64,000 nt of DNA from Candidatus Obscuribacter phosphatis. GTDB taxonomy: Bacteria > Cyanobacteriota > Vampirovibrionia > Obscuribacterales > Obscuribacteraceae. Below are positions 1-9,103 of the stretch, one piece after another; the first letter of the stretch is position 1, and each line of letters opens with the position of its first letter. The notes under the pieces were generated by a model. The model was not told the origin of the DNA. It ran no database searches and saw nothing but the letters and a program-made list of their open reading frames with translations. The translations under genes and the position numbers were made by a program. The stretch spans positions 1,195,403-1,259,402 of the forward strand of contig MOYA01000001.1 of assembly GCA_001899315.1 (NCBI GenBank), in the 5' to 3' direction.

Positions 1-30
1 AGACATTCTGTTGTCATTCAAAAGCTGCTT

Positions 31-130
31 TGACTTAGCTTATTTTGTTTGTTTGGCTTATTAGTCTGAGCCTATTGGACTCGGCTTACCGGACTTAGCT
101 TATTTTGTTTGCTTAGCTTATTAGTCTCAG
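31..130. repeat. 60-bp-period tandem repeat downstream of aroQ
   Basis: Two imperfect copies of a 40-bp T-rich unit start at 31 and 91, exactly 60 bp apart. Both contain GACTTAGCTTATTTTGTTTG and both end in GCTTATTAGTCT. Shorter GCTTA/AGCTTATTA fragments continue to about 158. The repeat lies in the untranslated stretch after the stop codon of aroQ. I see no gene or terminator hairpin in 1-158. Confidence 0.7.
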
Positions 131-158
131 CTTATTACTCTCAGCTTACTGGCTTAAC

Positions 159-611
159 TTAATTCAGCTTGGCTAAAAGGGCTTCGGCAGCCAGTTCATA
201 ACCGAGGGGACCGCAGCCGACGATAACACCACTGGCGATATCAGAAAGCAAACTCTTGTGTCTGAACTCTTCGCGGGCATAGACATTAGAGATATGAATT
301 TCGACAAACTTGATGGCGGTTGCTAAAAGGGCGTCTCTGATGGCAATAGAAGTATGACCAAAGGCTCCAGGATTAATCACTATGCCGCCTTTGGTTTCTT
401 CTGAGTCTTTGAATTCTTGATAAGCCGCCTGAATGCGATCTACTATCGCCCCTTCATGATTTGACTGAAAGAAGCTCAGTTCAGCCTTGTTTTTCAGCCG
501 CACTTCGAGATTGGCTTCAATGTCCTTCAGGGTCAAAGTACCATAGTGACTGGTTTCTCTCAGCCCCAATAGATTTAAGTTAGGTCCGTTAATGACCAAG
601 AGCTTGATCAC
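159..611 (-). CDS. aroQ: 3-dehydroquinate dehydratase, type II
   Basis: Converts 3-dehydroquinate to 3-dehydroshikimate in the cytoplasmic shikimate pathway. The N-terminal motif NGPNLNLLG, the following Arg and Tyr (LRETSHYG), the NPGAFGHTS substrate loop, VEIHISN and the C-terminal [11 protein letters not shown] are the family signature. A longer frame is open to 656, but the conserved N-terminus begins at GTG 611 ([10 protein letters not shown]). That GTG overlaps the TGA of the upstream gene as GTGA, giving 150 aa, the usual length. It is last in a minus-strand run with aroK two genes upstream, so two shikimate steps are co-located. Confidence 0.95.
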   Translation of the reverse strand: MIKLLVINGPNLNLLGLRETSHYGTLTLKDIEANLEVRLKNKAELSFFQSNHEGAIVDRIQAAYQEFKDSEETKGGIVINPGAFGHTSIAIRDALLATAIKFVEIHISNVYAREEFRHKSLLSDIASGVIVGCGPLGYELAAEALLAKLN

Positions 612-1237
612 GACTGCAGCTCTTCTTCTTCCATTTCCATGGCTTCCAAGGCGCACTGAGCTTCCACAAGGAAGGGATCGTTTCTGGTCAATAGTTGCTC
701 TCTGCGCACCATCTGCACCAGTTCACCCAGAACATCGATGATTGGCATATTGATGCCTTCGTTGGTGGGTACTTCCCGGTCGATGATAAACATGGCGGCA
801 CCAAGCAAAACTCTTGCTTCGACGGCGCGCAGCTCTTTAGACTGCAAAATCTCACCAAAGACATCGGTCTCTACCCTGTTTTCCATAACCAGGGCTTTAG
901 AAAAGGTCATGACCGAATTGAGCAACCCTTTGCTTCTTTCTTCGGGCAAAGATGCCGCCGCTCTAATCAAATTAAGGCGGTTGCCGGCGTCACCGAGACT
1001 CTCGGCGCTATCCACCAGGTTTCGCACTTGGTTAGCCTTTGTATTGAACTGTCTGCGCAATTCGTTTTCGGCTACCGATGAAACCGGTTTGGTGGCTGCG
1101 TCAAAGCGCTTGTCATAATAATCTTGTACATGCTGACGTTTCAGCTCAATGCCGAAGGGCATTAATTCCATGAAAATCGACTCCAGCCCTTCAAGCTGGC
1201 TTTGCAAATACATTAGTTCGTCTTGCGTGACTGTCAA
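608..1237 (-). CDS. Hypothetical helical protein between aroK and aroQ
   Basis: A 209-aa protein I do not recognise. It has no signal peptide or membrane segment. The composition is strongly helical and charged, with a Leu/Glu-rich start and a Glu-run C-terminus (EMEEEELQS). An AAGGAGC-type ribosome site precedes the ATG at 1237. It overlaps the GTG start of aroQ by 4 bp, so translation is probably coupled and it is genuinely expressed with aroQ. Nothing seen indicates an enzymatic role. Confidence 0.75.
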   Translation of the reverse strand: MTVTQDELMYLQSQLEGLESIFMELMPFGIELKRQHVQDYYDKRFDAATKPVSSVAENELRRQFNTKANQVRNLVDSAESLGDAGNRLNLIRAAASLPEERSKGLLNSVMTFSKALVMENRVETDVFGEILQSKELRAVEARVLLGAAMFIIDREVPTNEGINMPIIDVLGELVQMVRREQLLTRNDPFLVEAQCALEAMEMEEEELQS

Positions 1238-1308
1238 AAGGACCGCTCCTTTTCAAGGTCGAATTTCTCAATAGCCAATGATAGCACTGCTAACCAGGCA
1301 TATATCAA

Positions 1309-1815
1309 TTATTTCAAGTAGTTCAAGATAGTTTGAACAGTCTCTTCTACTGTCATCCCGGTTGTATCCACAGTAAATTGGGCTTTCTCGTAAACAGGCG
1401 CTCTCTTGGCAAGAAGTTGACTGACGCGATTGACAAGGTCGCCTTCACCATCGAGCATCGGTCGTGCTTCCGAAGTCAGAACTCTCTTGGCAAGGGCTTG
1501 CGGCCCGGCTTTCAAATAGACAGTCAAACCAAGCCGGTTCAATTTCTCTATATTGCCGGGAAATATCGGCAGCCCGCCGCCGCAGGCCAGTACAAAGGGC
1601 GCCGTTTCCTCAAAGAGGCTGTCTAAAAGTTGATTTTCCAGCTCGCGAAAGGTCGCTTCACCCATGGTGGCAAAGATTTGCTGCGGGCTCATGCCCGTGC
1701 CTTCTGCAATAAGCTTGTCGCTATCAACCAGACTAAGCTTGGTTTGCTCTGCCAAAATCTTGGCGCAAGAAGATTTTCCGGCACCAGATGGCCCAAGCAA
1801 GATCAAATTAGGCAT
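1309..1815 (-). CDS. aroK: Shikimate kinase
   Basis: ATP-dependent 3-phosphorylation of shikimate. The 168-aa length fits the family. The Walker A loop GPSGAGKSS lies at residues 8-16. The shikimate-binding Asp region is present as VDSDKLI (more often DTD), with ATFRELE and the CGGGLP substrate loop after it, and the lid Arg region (SEARPML) follows. It starts 14 bp after the stop of the upstream TPR gene. Confidence 0.95.
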   Translation of the reverse strand: MPNLILLGPSGAGKSSCAKILAEQTKLSLVDSDKLIAEGTGMSPQQIFATMGEATFRELENQLLDSLFEETAPFVLACGGGLPIFPGNIEKLNRLGLTVYLKAGPQALAKRVLTSEARPMLDGEGDLVNRVSQLLAKRAPVYEKAQFTVDTTGMTVEETVQTILNYLK

Positions 1816-1829
1816 CGAAAACGGCTTTG

Positions 1830-3260
1830 TTATAGTGATCTAGTCGCTTTTCTTTGACAGACTTGCAGCTTGGCCTGGGCGTCTATCAAATTAGGATTGA
1901 GCAAACATGCTTGTTTGAAAGACATGGCTGCACCGGCATAATCTTTGAGATTGTACATGGCCAGCCCTAAACCATAATGGGCTGATGCCATCTGTGGTGC
2001 CAGATAAATTGCCTGTTCAAACTGTTTGATTGCCGCCTCATAGTTGCCCGCCATCGAATACATCGAGGCTAAATTGTTATGGGCGGAGGCCAAATTGGGA
2101 TTGAGCTCTATAGCCTGTTTGAAATAGTTGGTGGCTTGGCTGTTTTGATTGTTTGCCGCATAGGCATTGCCCAAGTTGAAGGCATTGACTGCATTTTTGG
2201 GTTCCAACTTATAAGCCTGTTGATAGGCTTCCATGGCTTTGGCTTTCTTGCCTGACCGGTCATAAATAAAACCGAGACTGCTAAAGTAAGCGGCTTTGGT
2301 CGGCTCTAGGCGGGCCGCTTCTTCAAACTCTCTGCGGGCCAGGAAAAAATTATTGGTGGCTATGCCGGTCTTGCCCAAAAGTTCGTGGGCTTCGGCTAGA
2401 TCGGGCGCCACCGCTAGCAGTGTGCGCAGTTCTCTACCGGCATCGAGCATTCTACCCACTTGCATAAGGGCTTCGGCTCTGGCTAGACCGGCCACAATTT
2501 CTGGACTGGCTTTAGCCGGTTTGTCGGATTTGTCACTTGCCTTGATTGTGCCCGAGGCTAGTCCGCCTCCGATAACCACATCGCGGTTTAGCTCATCTAG
2601 TTGTTTCACCACACGCTGGCTGTCGCCGAGCTTTTCATAGACTCTAGCCAGGTTGGAATGGGCCGATGAAAGATCTAGTTGTATCGATGAAACATTGAGC
2701 ATCATTGCCGATGCCGCAGCCAGGTCGCCCTCGAGGCGCTTCACCTGAATTTTGGTATAAAGCTCTGAAAGTTTGGCCCTCGAAAGCAAGATGGCTTGCT
2801 TAAACTGTGCTTCTGCCTCGGGCATCTCGCCTATTTCGGCATAAATCATGCCCAGGCGGTTATGCAAGGTGGTGTTGCTTGGATCTTTCTCTAGTCCGCT
2901 CTGCAACTGCGCCACTGCTTGGTCAACTATGCGCATCTCTTCAGATGTGGTGGGCTTTTGACCACCTGTTTGCAGACCTTGCCCGACTGCAGAGACTCCG
3001 CCTACTGCACCCAACGGGGCGCTCAGATTGCTTTCTGCTTGCCCTTGTGTCTGATGCTTAGGCAACTTGCCTAAGAGCTTGCCTGTTTCTTGCACCAGAG
3101 CCGACTGCAGGGCTCTCACTGGTGGATAGTCTTTTAAAGCCAGGTAGGTTACCGGTACCGCCACCATGACGGTGCCCGCCACGAACAGGGTTACCAGCAT
3201 TTTGTTCGAGCGCCTCGAACCGCTGTGAAGAGATTTAGCGATTTGACTAGTGCTAGCCAA
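1830..3260 (-). CDS. Membrane-anchored TPR protein
   Basis: A 476-aa protein with one N-terminal hydrophobic segment (about residues 20-42), then a Gln/Ala/Gly-rich linker, then at least seven tetratricopeptide repeats. The C-terminal repeats are very regular (AYNLEPKNAVNAFNLGNAYA-type consensus, about residues 310-465). The sequence predicts a periplasm- or cytoplasm-facing scaffold tethered to the inner membrane, with no catalytic domain. The longest frame starts with TTG at 3260 without a clear ribosome site; an ATG at the start of the membrane helix (MLVTLFV) is an alternative. Confidence 0.85.
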   Translation of the reverse strand: MASTSQIAKSLHSGSRRSNKMLVTLFVAGTVMVAVPVTYLALKDYPPVRALQSALVQETGKLLGKLPKHQTQGQAESNLSAPLGAVGGVSAVGQGLQTGGQKPTTSEEMRIVDQAVAQLQSGLEKDPSNTTLHNRLGMIYAEIGEMPEAEAQFKQAILLSRAKLSELYTKIQVKRLEGDLAAASAMMLNVSSIQLDLSSAHSNLARVYEKLGDSQRVVKQLDELNRDVVIGGGLASGTIKASDKSDKPAKASPEIVAGLARAEALMQVGRMLDAGRELRTLLAVAPDLAEAHELLGKTGIATNNFFLARREFEEAARLEPTKAAYFSSLGFIYDRSGKKAKAMEAYQQAYKLEPKNAVNAFNLGNAYAANNQNSQATNYFKQAIELNPNLASAHNNLASMYSMAGNYEAAIKQFEQAIYLAPQMASAHYGLGLAMYNLKDYAGAAMSFKQACLLNPNLIDAQAKLQVCQRKATRSL

Positions 3261-3468
3261 AGGTAGGTCTCGCTTGCTGCCTGGGATATATTTACTGGAT
3301 CAAGATTAAGGTTGCTAAATGGTCAAGTCAATACGGGTTTTTACGCACTAGACGGAAAGGTTTAAGCGGGTGCCTGATAAGACAAATCTCATTCTCAAAG
3401 CCGATACCTATTAATAAGGCAAAACAGCCCCGGTGACATGCCGATAAAGAAAATATTTCCAGCTTTTA

Positions 3469-4569
3469 CTATTTTGCTTTGAAATAGAGAATCACTATAC
3501 CCAAGGCGCCAATGACCAAGTTGGGCATCCAAGCGGCAAGCATAGCCGGTATGCGCCCGGCGTCACCCATGGCGCCCGATGACGATTGCAGCACGTAATA
3601 GAGGAAAACTATCACAGCCGAATAGATGAGACCCATGTTTGAACGCGATCGTCTAGCCAAAAGTCCAAGCGGGGCTCCGGCTAGAGCAACTATCAAGCAG
3701 GCAAGCGGTTGCGAAAACTTTTGATAGTAGCGCACTAGTAGGTCATTGGTGACACTGTTCGACTCTTTCAGCAGGTCTAGATAATGACCCAGCTCAAGCA
3801 TATTCATTTCTTTGGGCGAGACCTTACCGGTCTCCATCACCTTTTGCACAGTGCCCAAACCAGGAATGACCAGTTTGTCGAATCGCAACACCCTAGTCAC
3901 ATCTGAGTCGCCCGATAGCACATAGGTACGCCCGTTCATAAGGGTCCATTCGCCGTTATTCCAGAGACCATTTGAAGCGGCGATAATTTTCACCAGCTTA
4001 TCGGTGCTAAAGTCGAGCACAATAATATTGCTCAGGTCTCTGCCGCTGTAATAGCCCACATAAAAAATGCGGTTCAAAGCCAGGTCTTTACCCCTTTCAA
4101 AATAGGTAAAGTTAGCCTGACCAGCCGGCAGTTCGGTTTTATAAAGTGCCACCCATTCAAGCCGCTTAGATGTGCGGTTGGCCCAGGGCACAACACATTC
4201 GTTCAAACCAAGGCTGACAAAACTAGTAAGCACGCCAAACATCAAGGGTGCAGCCATAATGCGATAAAAGCTGACGCCGCTTGTGCGCAGAGCTAAAATT
4301 TCAGAATCGCCCGAGAGGCGGTTGAAAACCAAGAGTGTACCCAGCAAAACCCCGATAGGGATGGTCATAACAATGACTTCGGGCAAGTGCAGACCGAGAA
4401 TGGTCAAAGCCATTTCGAGGGGTACACCCGAGCGCATAACCAAGTTAAAGATAGACTTGAGCTGTTCGGCGCCGAACCAGACCCCGGTGACGATACCAAT
4501 ACCAAATAAGAGCGGCTGCCAGAACTCGTTTGCAATATAGCGGTCGACAAGCTTCAGACCAAAGGTCAT
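3469..4569 (-). CDS. LptF/LptG-family permease (YjgP/YjgQ)
   Basis: Inner-membrane permease of the lipopolysaccharide transporter. Residues 1-115 and 275-365 carry the six expected membrane helices and the middle is the periplasmic beta-jellyroll. The N-terminal YIANEFWQPLLFG is typical of the family. Its ATG overlaps the lptB stop (4566-4569), so it is coupled to the ATPase. Only one permease is present here, so the transporter is either a homodimer or has its partner elsewhere. I cannot separate LptF from LptG by eye. Confidence 0.9.
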   Translation of the reverse strand: MTFGLKLVDRYIANEFWQPLLFGIGIVTGVWFGAEQLKSIFNLVMRSGVPLEMALTILGLHLPEVIVMTIPIGVLLGTLLVFNRLSGDSEILALRTSGVSFYRIMAAPLMFGVLTSFVSLGLNECVVPWANRTSKRLEWVALYKTELPAGQANFTYFERGKDLALNRIFYVGYYSGRDLSNIIVLDFSTDKLVKIIAASNGLWNNGEWTLMNGRTYVLSGDSDVTRVLRFDKLVIPGLGTVQKVMETGKVSPKEMNMLELGHYLDLLKESNSVTNDLLVRYYQKFSQPLACLIVALAGAPLGLLARRSRSNMGLIYSAVIVFLYYVLQSSSGAMGDAGRIPAMLAAWMPNLVIGALGIVILYFKAK

Positions 4570-5318
4570 AGGGTAAAGTCCTCGCCTAGATAATGTTTGC
4601 GGGCAACGGGGCTTTCGGCTACTTCGCGCGAAGAGCCGGCCACAAGGATCTTGCCGTTGTCGATAAGATAGGCGCGATCAGTGATTTTGAGCGTAGCGCG
4701 AGGGTTGTGGTCGGTGAGCAGGACGCCGAGGTTCCATTCATCTCTAAGCCTTCTAATCAAGCCCTGAATCTCAGTAATTGAAATCGGGTCGACCCCGGTA
4801 AAGGGTTCGTCCAGCAAGATAAATTCAGGTTCTGATGCCAGGCAGCGGGCGATTTCCAGACGTCTTCTTTCACCGCCTGATAGCTGCACAGCCAGGGTGT
4901 CGCCTAGGTGATCAAGGCTGAACTGTTCCAGCAAGTTTTTGATGCGTTGGTTAAACTCGCGTCTTGGTATGTTTTTGAGCTCAAGAATGATCTTGATGTT
5001 TTCGTTGACCGTTAATTTGCGAAAAATTGAAGCTTCTTGGGGCAGATAACCGATACCAAGGCGGCTGCGCTCATGAATGGGCAATTGGGCTATGTTCTTG
5101 TCACCAAGGGTGATGCGACCGCGCTCGGGCTTGACCAAGCCCAAGACCATATCAAATGAAGTGGTCTTACCGGCACCGTTGCGGCCCAAAAGGCCGACCA
5201 CTTCACCACGGCTGACGTGGAAGCTGACACCGTCCACTACTCTTCTTCTGCCGTAGGTTTTTTGCAGGTTGTCTATAACAAGGGTCTTCAGACCAGAACT
5301 AACTAAAGTTGACGTCAT
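4566..5318 (-). CDS. lptB: LPS export ABC transporter ATPase
   Basis: A 250-aa cytoplasmic ABC ATPase that powers extraction of lipid from the inner membrane. Walker A is GRNGAGKTT (near residue 45), the Q-loop follows at YLPQEAS, the signature is QLSGGERRRLEIARC, Walker B is FILLDEPFTGVDP and the H-loop is LLTDHNPR. The GERRR and DEPFTGVDP wording is LptB-like. It overlaps the lptA-like gene by 4 bp at its start and the permease by 4 bp at its end. Confidence 0.95.
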   Translation of the reverse strand: MTSTLVSSGLKTLVIDNLQKTYGRRRVVDGVSFHVSRGEVVGLLGRNGAGKTTSFDMVLGLVKPERGRITLGDKNIAQLPIHERSRLGIGYLPQEASIFRKLTVNENIKIILELKNIPRREFNQRIKNLLEQFSLDHLGDTLAVQLSGGERRRLEIARCLASEPEFILLDEPFTGVDPISITEIQGLIRRLRDEWNLGVLLTDHNPRATLKITDRAYLIDNGKILVAGSSREVAESPVARKHYLGEDFTL

Positions 5319-6706
5319 TGGGCCGCGTTTATCCTACTTGTACTTACCTGCTTGTTCTTGCTCTGGGCAAGCTGATAATCAAGACCAGGGTTTTCTTGTT
5401 TCTTCGGCAAGATATAGGCTTTGGTGTTGCCTTCCGCCAGCACTTTGCGGTCAGCTACTGTGAGCTGAATGCGGTCGGCAATCCAGCGTTTACCCGGCTG
5501 GGTAATCTGGCTGCGTCCGGTGAAAATTATCTTTTCGGCTTGACCATCGGCGTTGCGAATCAGCACAACTTTGGGACCAATGCCGACTGTGTCGTTATAA
5601 AAGATTTTGACATTGCCGTGGGCCGAAAGGCGACCGGTAAATTTGTTATAGTCTTGTCCGTCTGAAACAATGATGATAGGCGGGTCGGTTTCAGCATCGG
5701 CACCATTGACCAGATTGGCCTGGAAGTCGCCTGCCCCTTTGCTGGATGCAGCATTGGCAATAGGCTCGCTGGTGGGCTCGGCATAAGGCTTAGACGGCTC
5801 GGTCTTGTTTGCCGGTTGGGCTTTGTTTTGAATGACTTTAGATCTGACATGACCATCGGCTTGCAGGCGTTTGGTATTGAGAAAATAAGTCATACGGTCT
5901 GACTGGGTATTATTTGAACCTTGGGTAGCAGAGACCCTTCCAGTAAAAATAGCTGCTTCCGGTCTTGTGTCGATGCCATAGGCCATCTTGAGCTGGTCTG
6001 CGATGACATTGATATCGCCGGTGCGCACTTTCACATTGCCATAGGCTTCAAACTGGCCGGTGGCTTTGTCGTATATCTGTTTATCTGCATCAGTGATGAT
6101 TTTGGTTGGTCCACTTTCGCTGGGTCCGCCCAAGGGGCTGGCTGTGCCAGCACTTGAACCGGTACTACCGCCGGTGCCGGCAGCACTGGCTGTAGTCTGT
6201 TCTTCCTGCTCGGGGGCATCGTCACCAAATTCGTTTTCATCAGCCTTTTTCGCTGCCACAGGCTTGGCGCCTTTAGTGCCCGCTTTAGCTGTTTCTTGCG
6301 GCTTTTCTTCCGGTGCGTCGTTGATTACTTCAGAATGGGCATGACCTTCGGCGATAATCTTTGAACTGGCCATTTCAAAAGTAAGCACATCGGCATCAAT
6401 TTTATTGGTGCCTTGCACAAGATGCGGATGCCCGGTAAAAACTGCTCTCTGTGATTGTCCAGTGACCGGGTCTTTATAAAGAGTGGCTAGTGGCGCCAAA
6501 ATAATAGTGTCTTTGAATTTTACTCTGACATTGCCGCGCGCCACCATATGGTCACCGGCAAATTCTTGCTCGTTGGCAACAATATCGATAGGGCCGCCGG
6601 CATCTGCCGCCGGGGCTTGGGCAATTGCTTGCGGCACTGCCAGCGGTATCATCGCCGCCAGCTGGGTTAAGAGTATGAGACCGGTTGCTATCTTTTTTGT
6701 CGCCAT
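5315..6706 (-). CDS. lptA: LptA/OstA protein with three tandem OstA domains
   Basis: Secreted periplasmic lipid-bridge protein: signal peptide about residues 1-29 (ends AIAQA), 463 aa in all, against about 180 aa for single-domain LptA. Three similar OstA repeats are visible at roughly 40-135, 200-295 and 345-440. Each has an (A/G)xGNV(R/K)V segment, a VFTG/IFTG segment and a xAxGx(A/V/T)(H/K) segment, and they are joined by Ala/Pro/Lys-rich linkers. It lies between lptC and lptB with a 4-bp overlap to lptB. The triple domain could replace the usual head-to-tail LptA oligomer; that is inference. Confidence 0.9.
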   Translation of the reverse strand: MATKKIATGLILLTQLAAMIPLAVPQAIAQAPAADAGGPIDIVANEQEFAGDHMVARGNVRVKFKDTIILAPLATLYKDPVTGQSQRAVFTGHPHLVQGTNKIDADVLTFEMASSKIIAEGHAHSEVINDAPEEKPQETAKAGTKGAKPVAAKKADENEFGDDAPEQEEQTTASAAGTGGSTGSSAGTASPLGGPSESGPTKIITDADKQIYDKATGQFEAYGNVKVRTGDINVIADQLKMAYGIDTRPEAAIFTGRVSATQGSNNTQSDRMTYFLNTKRLQADGHVRSKVIQNKAQPANKTEPSKPYAEPTSEPIANAASSKGAGDFQANLVNGADAETDPPIIIVSDGQDYNKFTGRLSAHGNVKIFYNDTVGIGPKVVLIRNADGQAEKIIFTGRSQITQPGKRWIADRIQLTVADRKVLAEGNTKAYILPKKQENPGLDYQLAQSKNKQVSTSRINAAQ

Positions 6707-6796
6707 TTTTCGTTTGTTCTTTTCTTTTCTACTCGACTGCTTGACAACTGTTTGGTGCTTATTGCCTGATATCTCTTATAGCTTTCGTCTTTAGGG

Positions 6797-7387
6797 TTAC
6801 TCGATGATGGCATGGGTATGTCCCGTAATCTTGAATCCATCAAGATCTGCCTTACCGAGAACGCCGGATGCCATATCTCCGGTCACCTTGGCTACCCCGG
6901 CCACCACGATGTTAACACCCCCGGTAGCCTTGAACCCATTTTTTTTCGTTAATTCCAGGCGCTTCGTTTCCATTCTTGACTTTCCTTGTTCGCCTTCAGC
7001 CACCACCGGCTGTTTGGCTGTCGAGTCAAGCTTCACTTCGCGACTGTCTTCGTTGGCCACGCCAATGGGCGCGCTCACTTGCATCTTTACTTGGTCGCCG
7101 TCGAAATATTGCATCACTATGTCGGTAAGGTGAACGTTATTGTCTTTCTCGAAGACGCCGCTCTTGGCGGTAAGTTTCCACTTCACCTTGTTTTCGCCGT
7201 CAACTTCCGAGAGATTGTAGTTGTCAATAGATATCTTATCGGCTGTAGGATTGGCTTTTCTGTTAGCTTCGTACTCTTTCTCTTCTTTTTCGGCCTGCTT
7301 CTGCGCATAAAACATCAAACCGACGATTACTCCGAGAATCGCCAGGGCCAAAATTAGTTTGAATGCGTCTGTCTTGAATATCCACAT
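6797..7387 (-). CDS. lptC: LptC-type LPS export protein
   Basis: A 196-aa bitopic inner-membrane protein with an N-terminal helix (about residues 7-27) and a periplasmic OstA-like beta-fold. The segments NYNLSEVDGENKVKWKLTA and LTDIVMQYFDG match the LptC fold, which passes lipid from the permease to LptA. Ninety bases separate it from lptA and 9 bp from the upstream TPR gene, consistent with one operon. Confidence 0.85.
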   Translation of the reverse strand: MWIFKTDAFKLILALAILGVIVGLMFYAQKQAEKEEKEYEANRKANPTADKISIDNYNLSEVDGENKVKWKLTAKSGVFEKDNNVHLTDIVMQYFDGDQVKMQVSAPIGVANEDSREVKLDSTAKQPVVAEGEQGKSRMETKRLELTKKNGFKATGGVNIVVAGVAKVTGDMASGVLGKADLDGFKITGHTHAIIE

Positions 7388-7396
7388 GGTGGCTAT

Positions 7397-8758
7397 TCAC
7401 TGCCCTCCATCTTTTGCTTTGTTCTGTTCTTCTATTGCTGCAGGTTTAGCAGCGGTTTCTGCTTTCTCTTTCAGTTCTTTATTGTCGCTGACTTCTCTTT
7501 TTTCGCTTACTTCTTTATTGTCGCTTCGCAAAGCTACTGCCTGCGAGACATTCTTGAGGCTCTCTCTCAGATTGCCCTGCTTAAGAAAACCCTCGCCTAA
7601 AAAGAAATAGGGCGCCGGATTGGTTGGATTAGCATCTTTTACACTCAACCACTCGGCAATAGATTCGTCCAATTTGCCGCCCGCTTCATAGGCTAGATGC
7701 GCTCTATATATGCGTGCCCAGACATCAGTTGGATTGCTGGCTAATATCTGATCGAGCTTTTCCAGGGCTAGTTTGTAATAGTTTTGAATCTGCGGAATGG
7801 CTTTGGGCGAAGCCATCTCGATTGTTCTTTTCACCCGGGCGGCGCTTGCGTTAGCAGCCGCCGGATCTTTAGCTGGGTCCTTGGACTGATCTGGCGCCGG
7901 ATCTTCCTTCAAAGTCTTGATCCATTCCTTATATGAAGGATGGGTCTTATCTTGTTTGTCATAGCGAGCCAAAAGGTAAGCCTTCATGTAATAGGCCCAA
8001 GCCAGGTGGTAGCGCACCTGATTGTCGGTTGGACAATAGGTAAGCATATTTTCATAGGTGCTAATCATCTTATTAAAATAAGCCGGTCCGCCTTCTTTCT
8101 CAGCCAGACCTCTGGCCCGTCGTACTTCTTTTAGGGCTTGTTCTACCTTAAAGGTACGGCTTAGCGCCACCGCATATATAAAGCTTGCCTCGGCATTATC
8201 AGGAAAAGCCTCTCTTTGCTTGCGGGCCAGTTCCACATCGTTTGTACAGACGATATCTTCAAAGCCGGTATCTATAGTAAGAGCCTGACCGGGCTTGAGC
8301 AAAACCTTAGGGCTTGCTTCTGCTGGCGCAGTGTCGGGCTGTTTTACCCCATTCTGTGCTGTTTCGGCAGGGGCTTGCTTGCTCGCTTGTTCACCGCTGG
8401 CGGCTGTGCTTGATTTTATATCTGGCTTTTCGTTGGGTTTTTCGTTAGGCTTATCGGCTGTTTTGTCAGTCTGCTGGGCGAGGGCAGTCCCGGCAAAGAC
8501 CAGGTCTAAGCCAAAAGCGCAAACAAAAAAACAAACAAAAGCGCAAACAAAAAAAGAAACAAAAGCACTAAACAGCGACAACATAGACACTGAAACAGCA
8601 AAACTAGATGCGCTAAAGCCAGCGAACGACCGCCCGCCCTTGCTATTTCTCTTGCTGCCGAAAGTGTTTTGCCACATAGACTTTTGATGATAGCAGAATG
8701 GCGGCTTGAGCCCGTTTAACGCGCCTAACAAACCATCAATAAAGCCCGGGCTTTTCAT
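7397..8758 (-). CDS. Secreted TPR-like protein, first gene of the lpt cluster
   Basis: A 453-aa protein with an unusually long hydrophobic leader (about residues 45-92, ending GTALAQQ), a Lys/Pro/Glu/Ala-rich linker and then helical repeats of TPR type (ASFIYAVALSRTFKVEQAL, VWARIYRAHLAYEAGG, APYFFLGEGFLKQGN). The last 60 residues are Lys/Glu/Ala-rich. Part of the leader is built from a 24-bp DNA repeat. A GGGG sequence eight bases upstream supports the ATG at 8758, though an inner Met (8677) would give a more usual signal peptide. It probably shares a transcript with lptC. Confidence 0.8.
   Translation of the reverse strand: MKSPGFIDGLLGALNGLKPPFCYHQKSMWQNTFGSKRNSKGGRSFAGFSASSFAVSVSMLSLFSAFVSFFVCAFVCFFVCAFGLDLVFAGTALAQQTDKTADKPNEKPNEKPDIKSSTAASGEQASKQAPAETAQNGVKQPDTAPAEASPKVLLKPGQALTIDTGFEDIVCTNDVELARKQREAFPDNAEASFIYAVALSRTFKVEQALKEVRRARGLAEKEGGPAYFNKMISTYENMLTYCPTDNQVRYHLAWAYYMKAYLLARYDKQDKTHPSYKEWIKTLKEDPAPDQSKDPAKDPAAANASAARVKRTIEMASPKAIPQIQNYYKLALEKLDQILASNPTDVWARIYRAHLAYEAGGKLDESIAEWLSVKDANPTNPAPYFFLGEGFLKQGNLRESLKNVSQAVALRSDNKEVSEKREVSDNKELKEKAETAAKPAAIEEQNKAKDGGQ
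8513..8568. repeat. 24-bp tandem repeat inside a signal-peptide core
   Basis: AAAAGCGCAAACAAAAAAAC and its near copy repeat with a 24-bp period at 8513, 8537 and (partly) 8561. On the minus strand they encode the hydrophobic octapeptide FVCAFVxF in the leader of the TPR protein. The repeat is in frame and expands the membrane-spanning core. Confidence 0.75.
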
Positions 8759-9103
8759 CTATAAACCCCGTCTCATTGGCTGTATCGCCCACGCTATGTG
8801 GCTTTTACTTGCAAGAGTAGGGCTTGTGGGCGGCATTTATTTGTAACTCATCTCATATAGATATGACTAAGTTTGGTGTCATTTGGCTTATGACTGCAAA
8901 ATGTCACAAACTGTTCCCTGTTTGCTACGTAGAAACCGCAAAACAAAGCCAGAACAAGACTTTGCGCTCACAAATATGTCACAAACCTATGGCAATCTTA
9001 ATGCATCTCCCCCAGAGCACCGAGCTCCTTTATCCCACTAAATCAGCTAAAAGTCGCGACCCACCGTGACTGTTTTCTGACGCCTTCGACGAGGAAACCA
9101 AAA
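8759..9103. other. Divergent intergenic region with a repeated ATGTCACAAAC motif
   Basis: 345 bp between the divergent TPR and Asn-rich genes. The 11-mer ATGTCACAAAC occurs at 8901-8911 and again at 8976-8986, 75 bp apart and in the same orientation, so it is a possible regulator site. A GACGAGGAAACC ribosome site lies directly before 9104. I see no RNA gene here. Confidence 0.45.

Noticed and set aside
695-1118. Plus-strand frames inside the gene at 608-1237
   Set aside because: They are shadows of a minus-strand gene with ribosome site and coupled overlap to aroQ; composition is not protein-like.
8513-8568. CRISPR-like array
   Set aside because: The units are contiguous 24-bp copies without spacers and lie in a coding frame.
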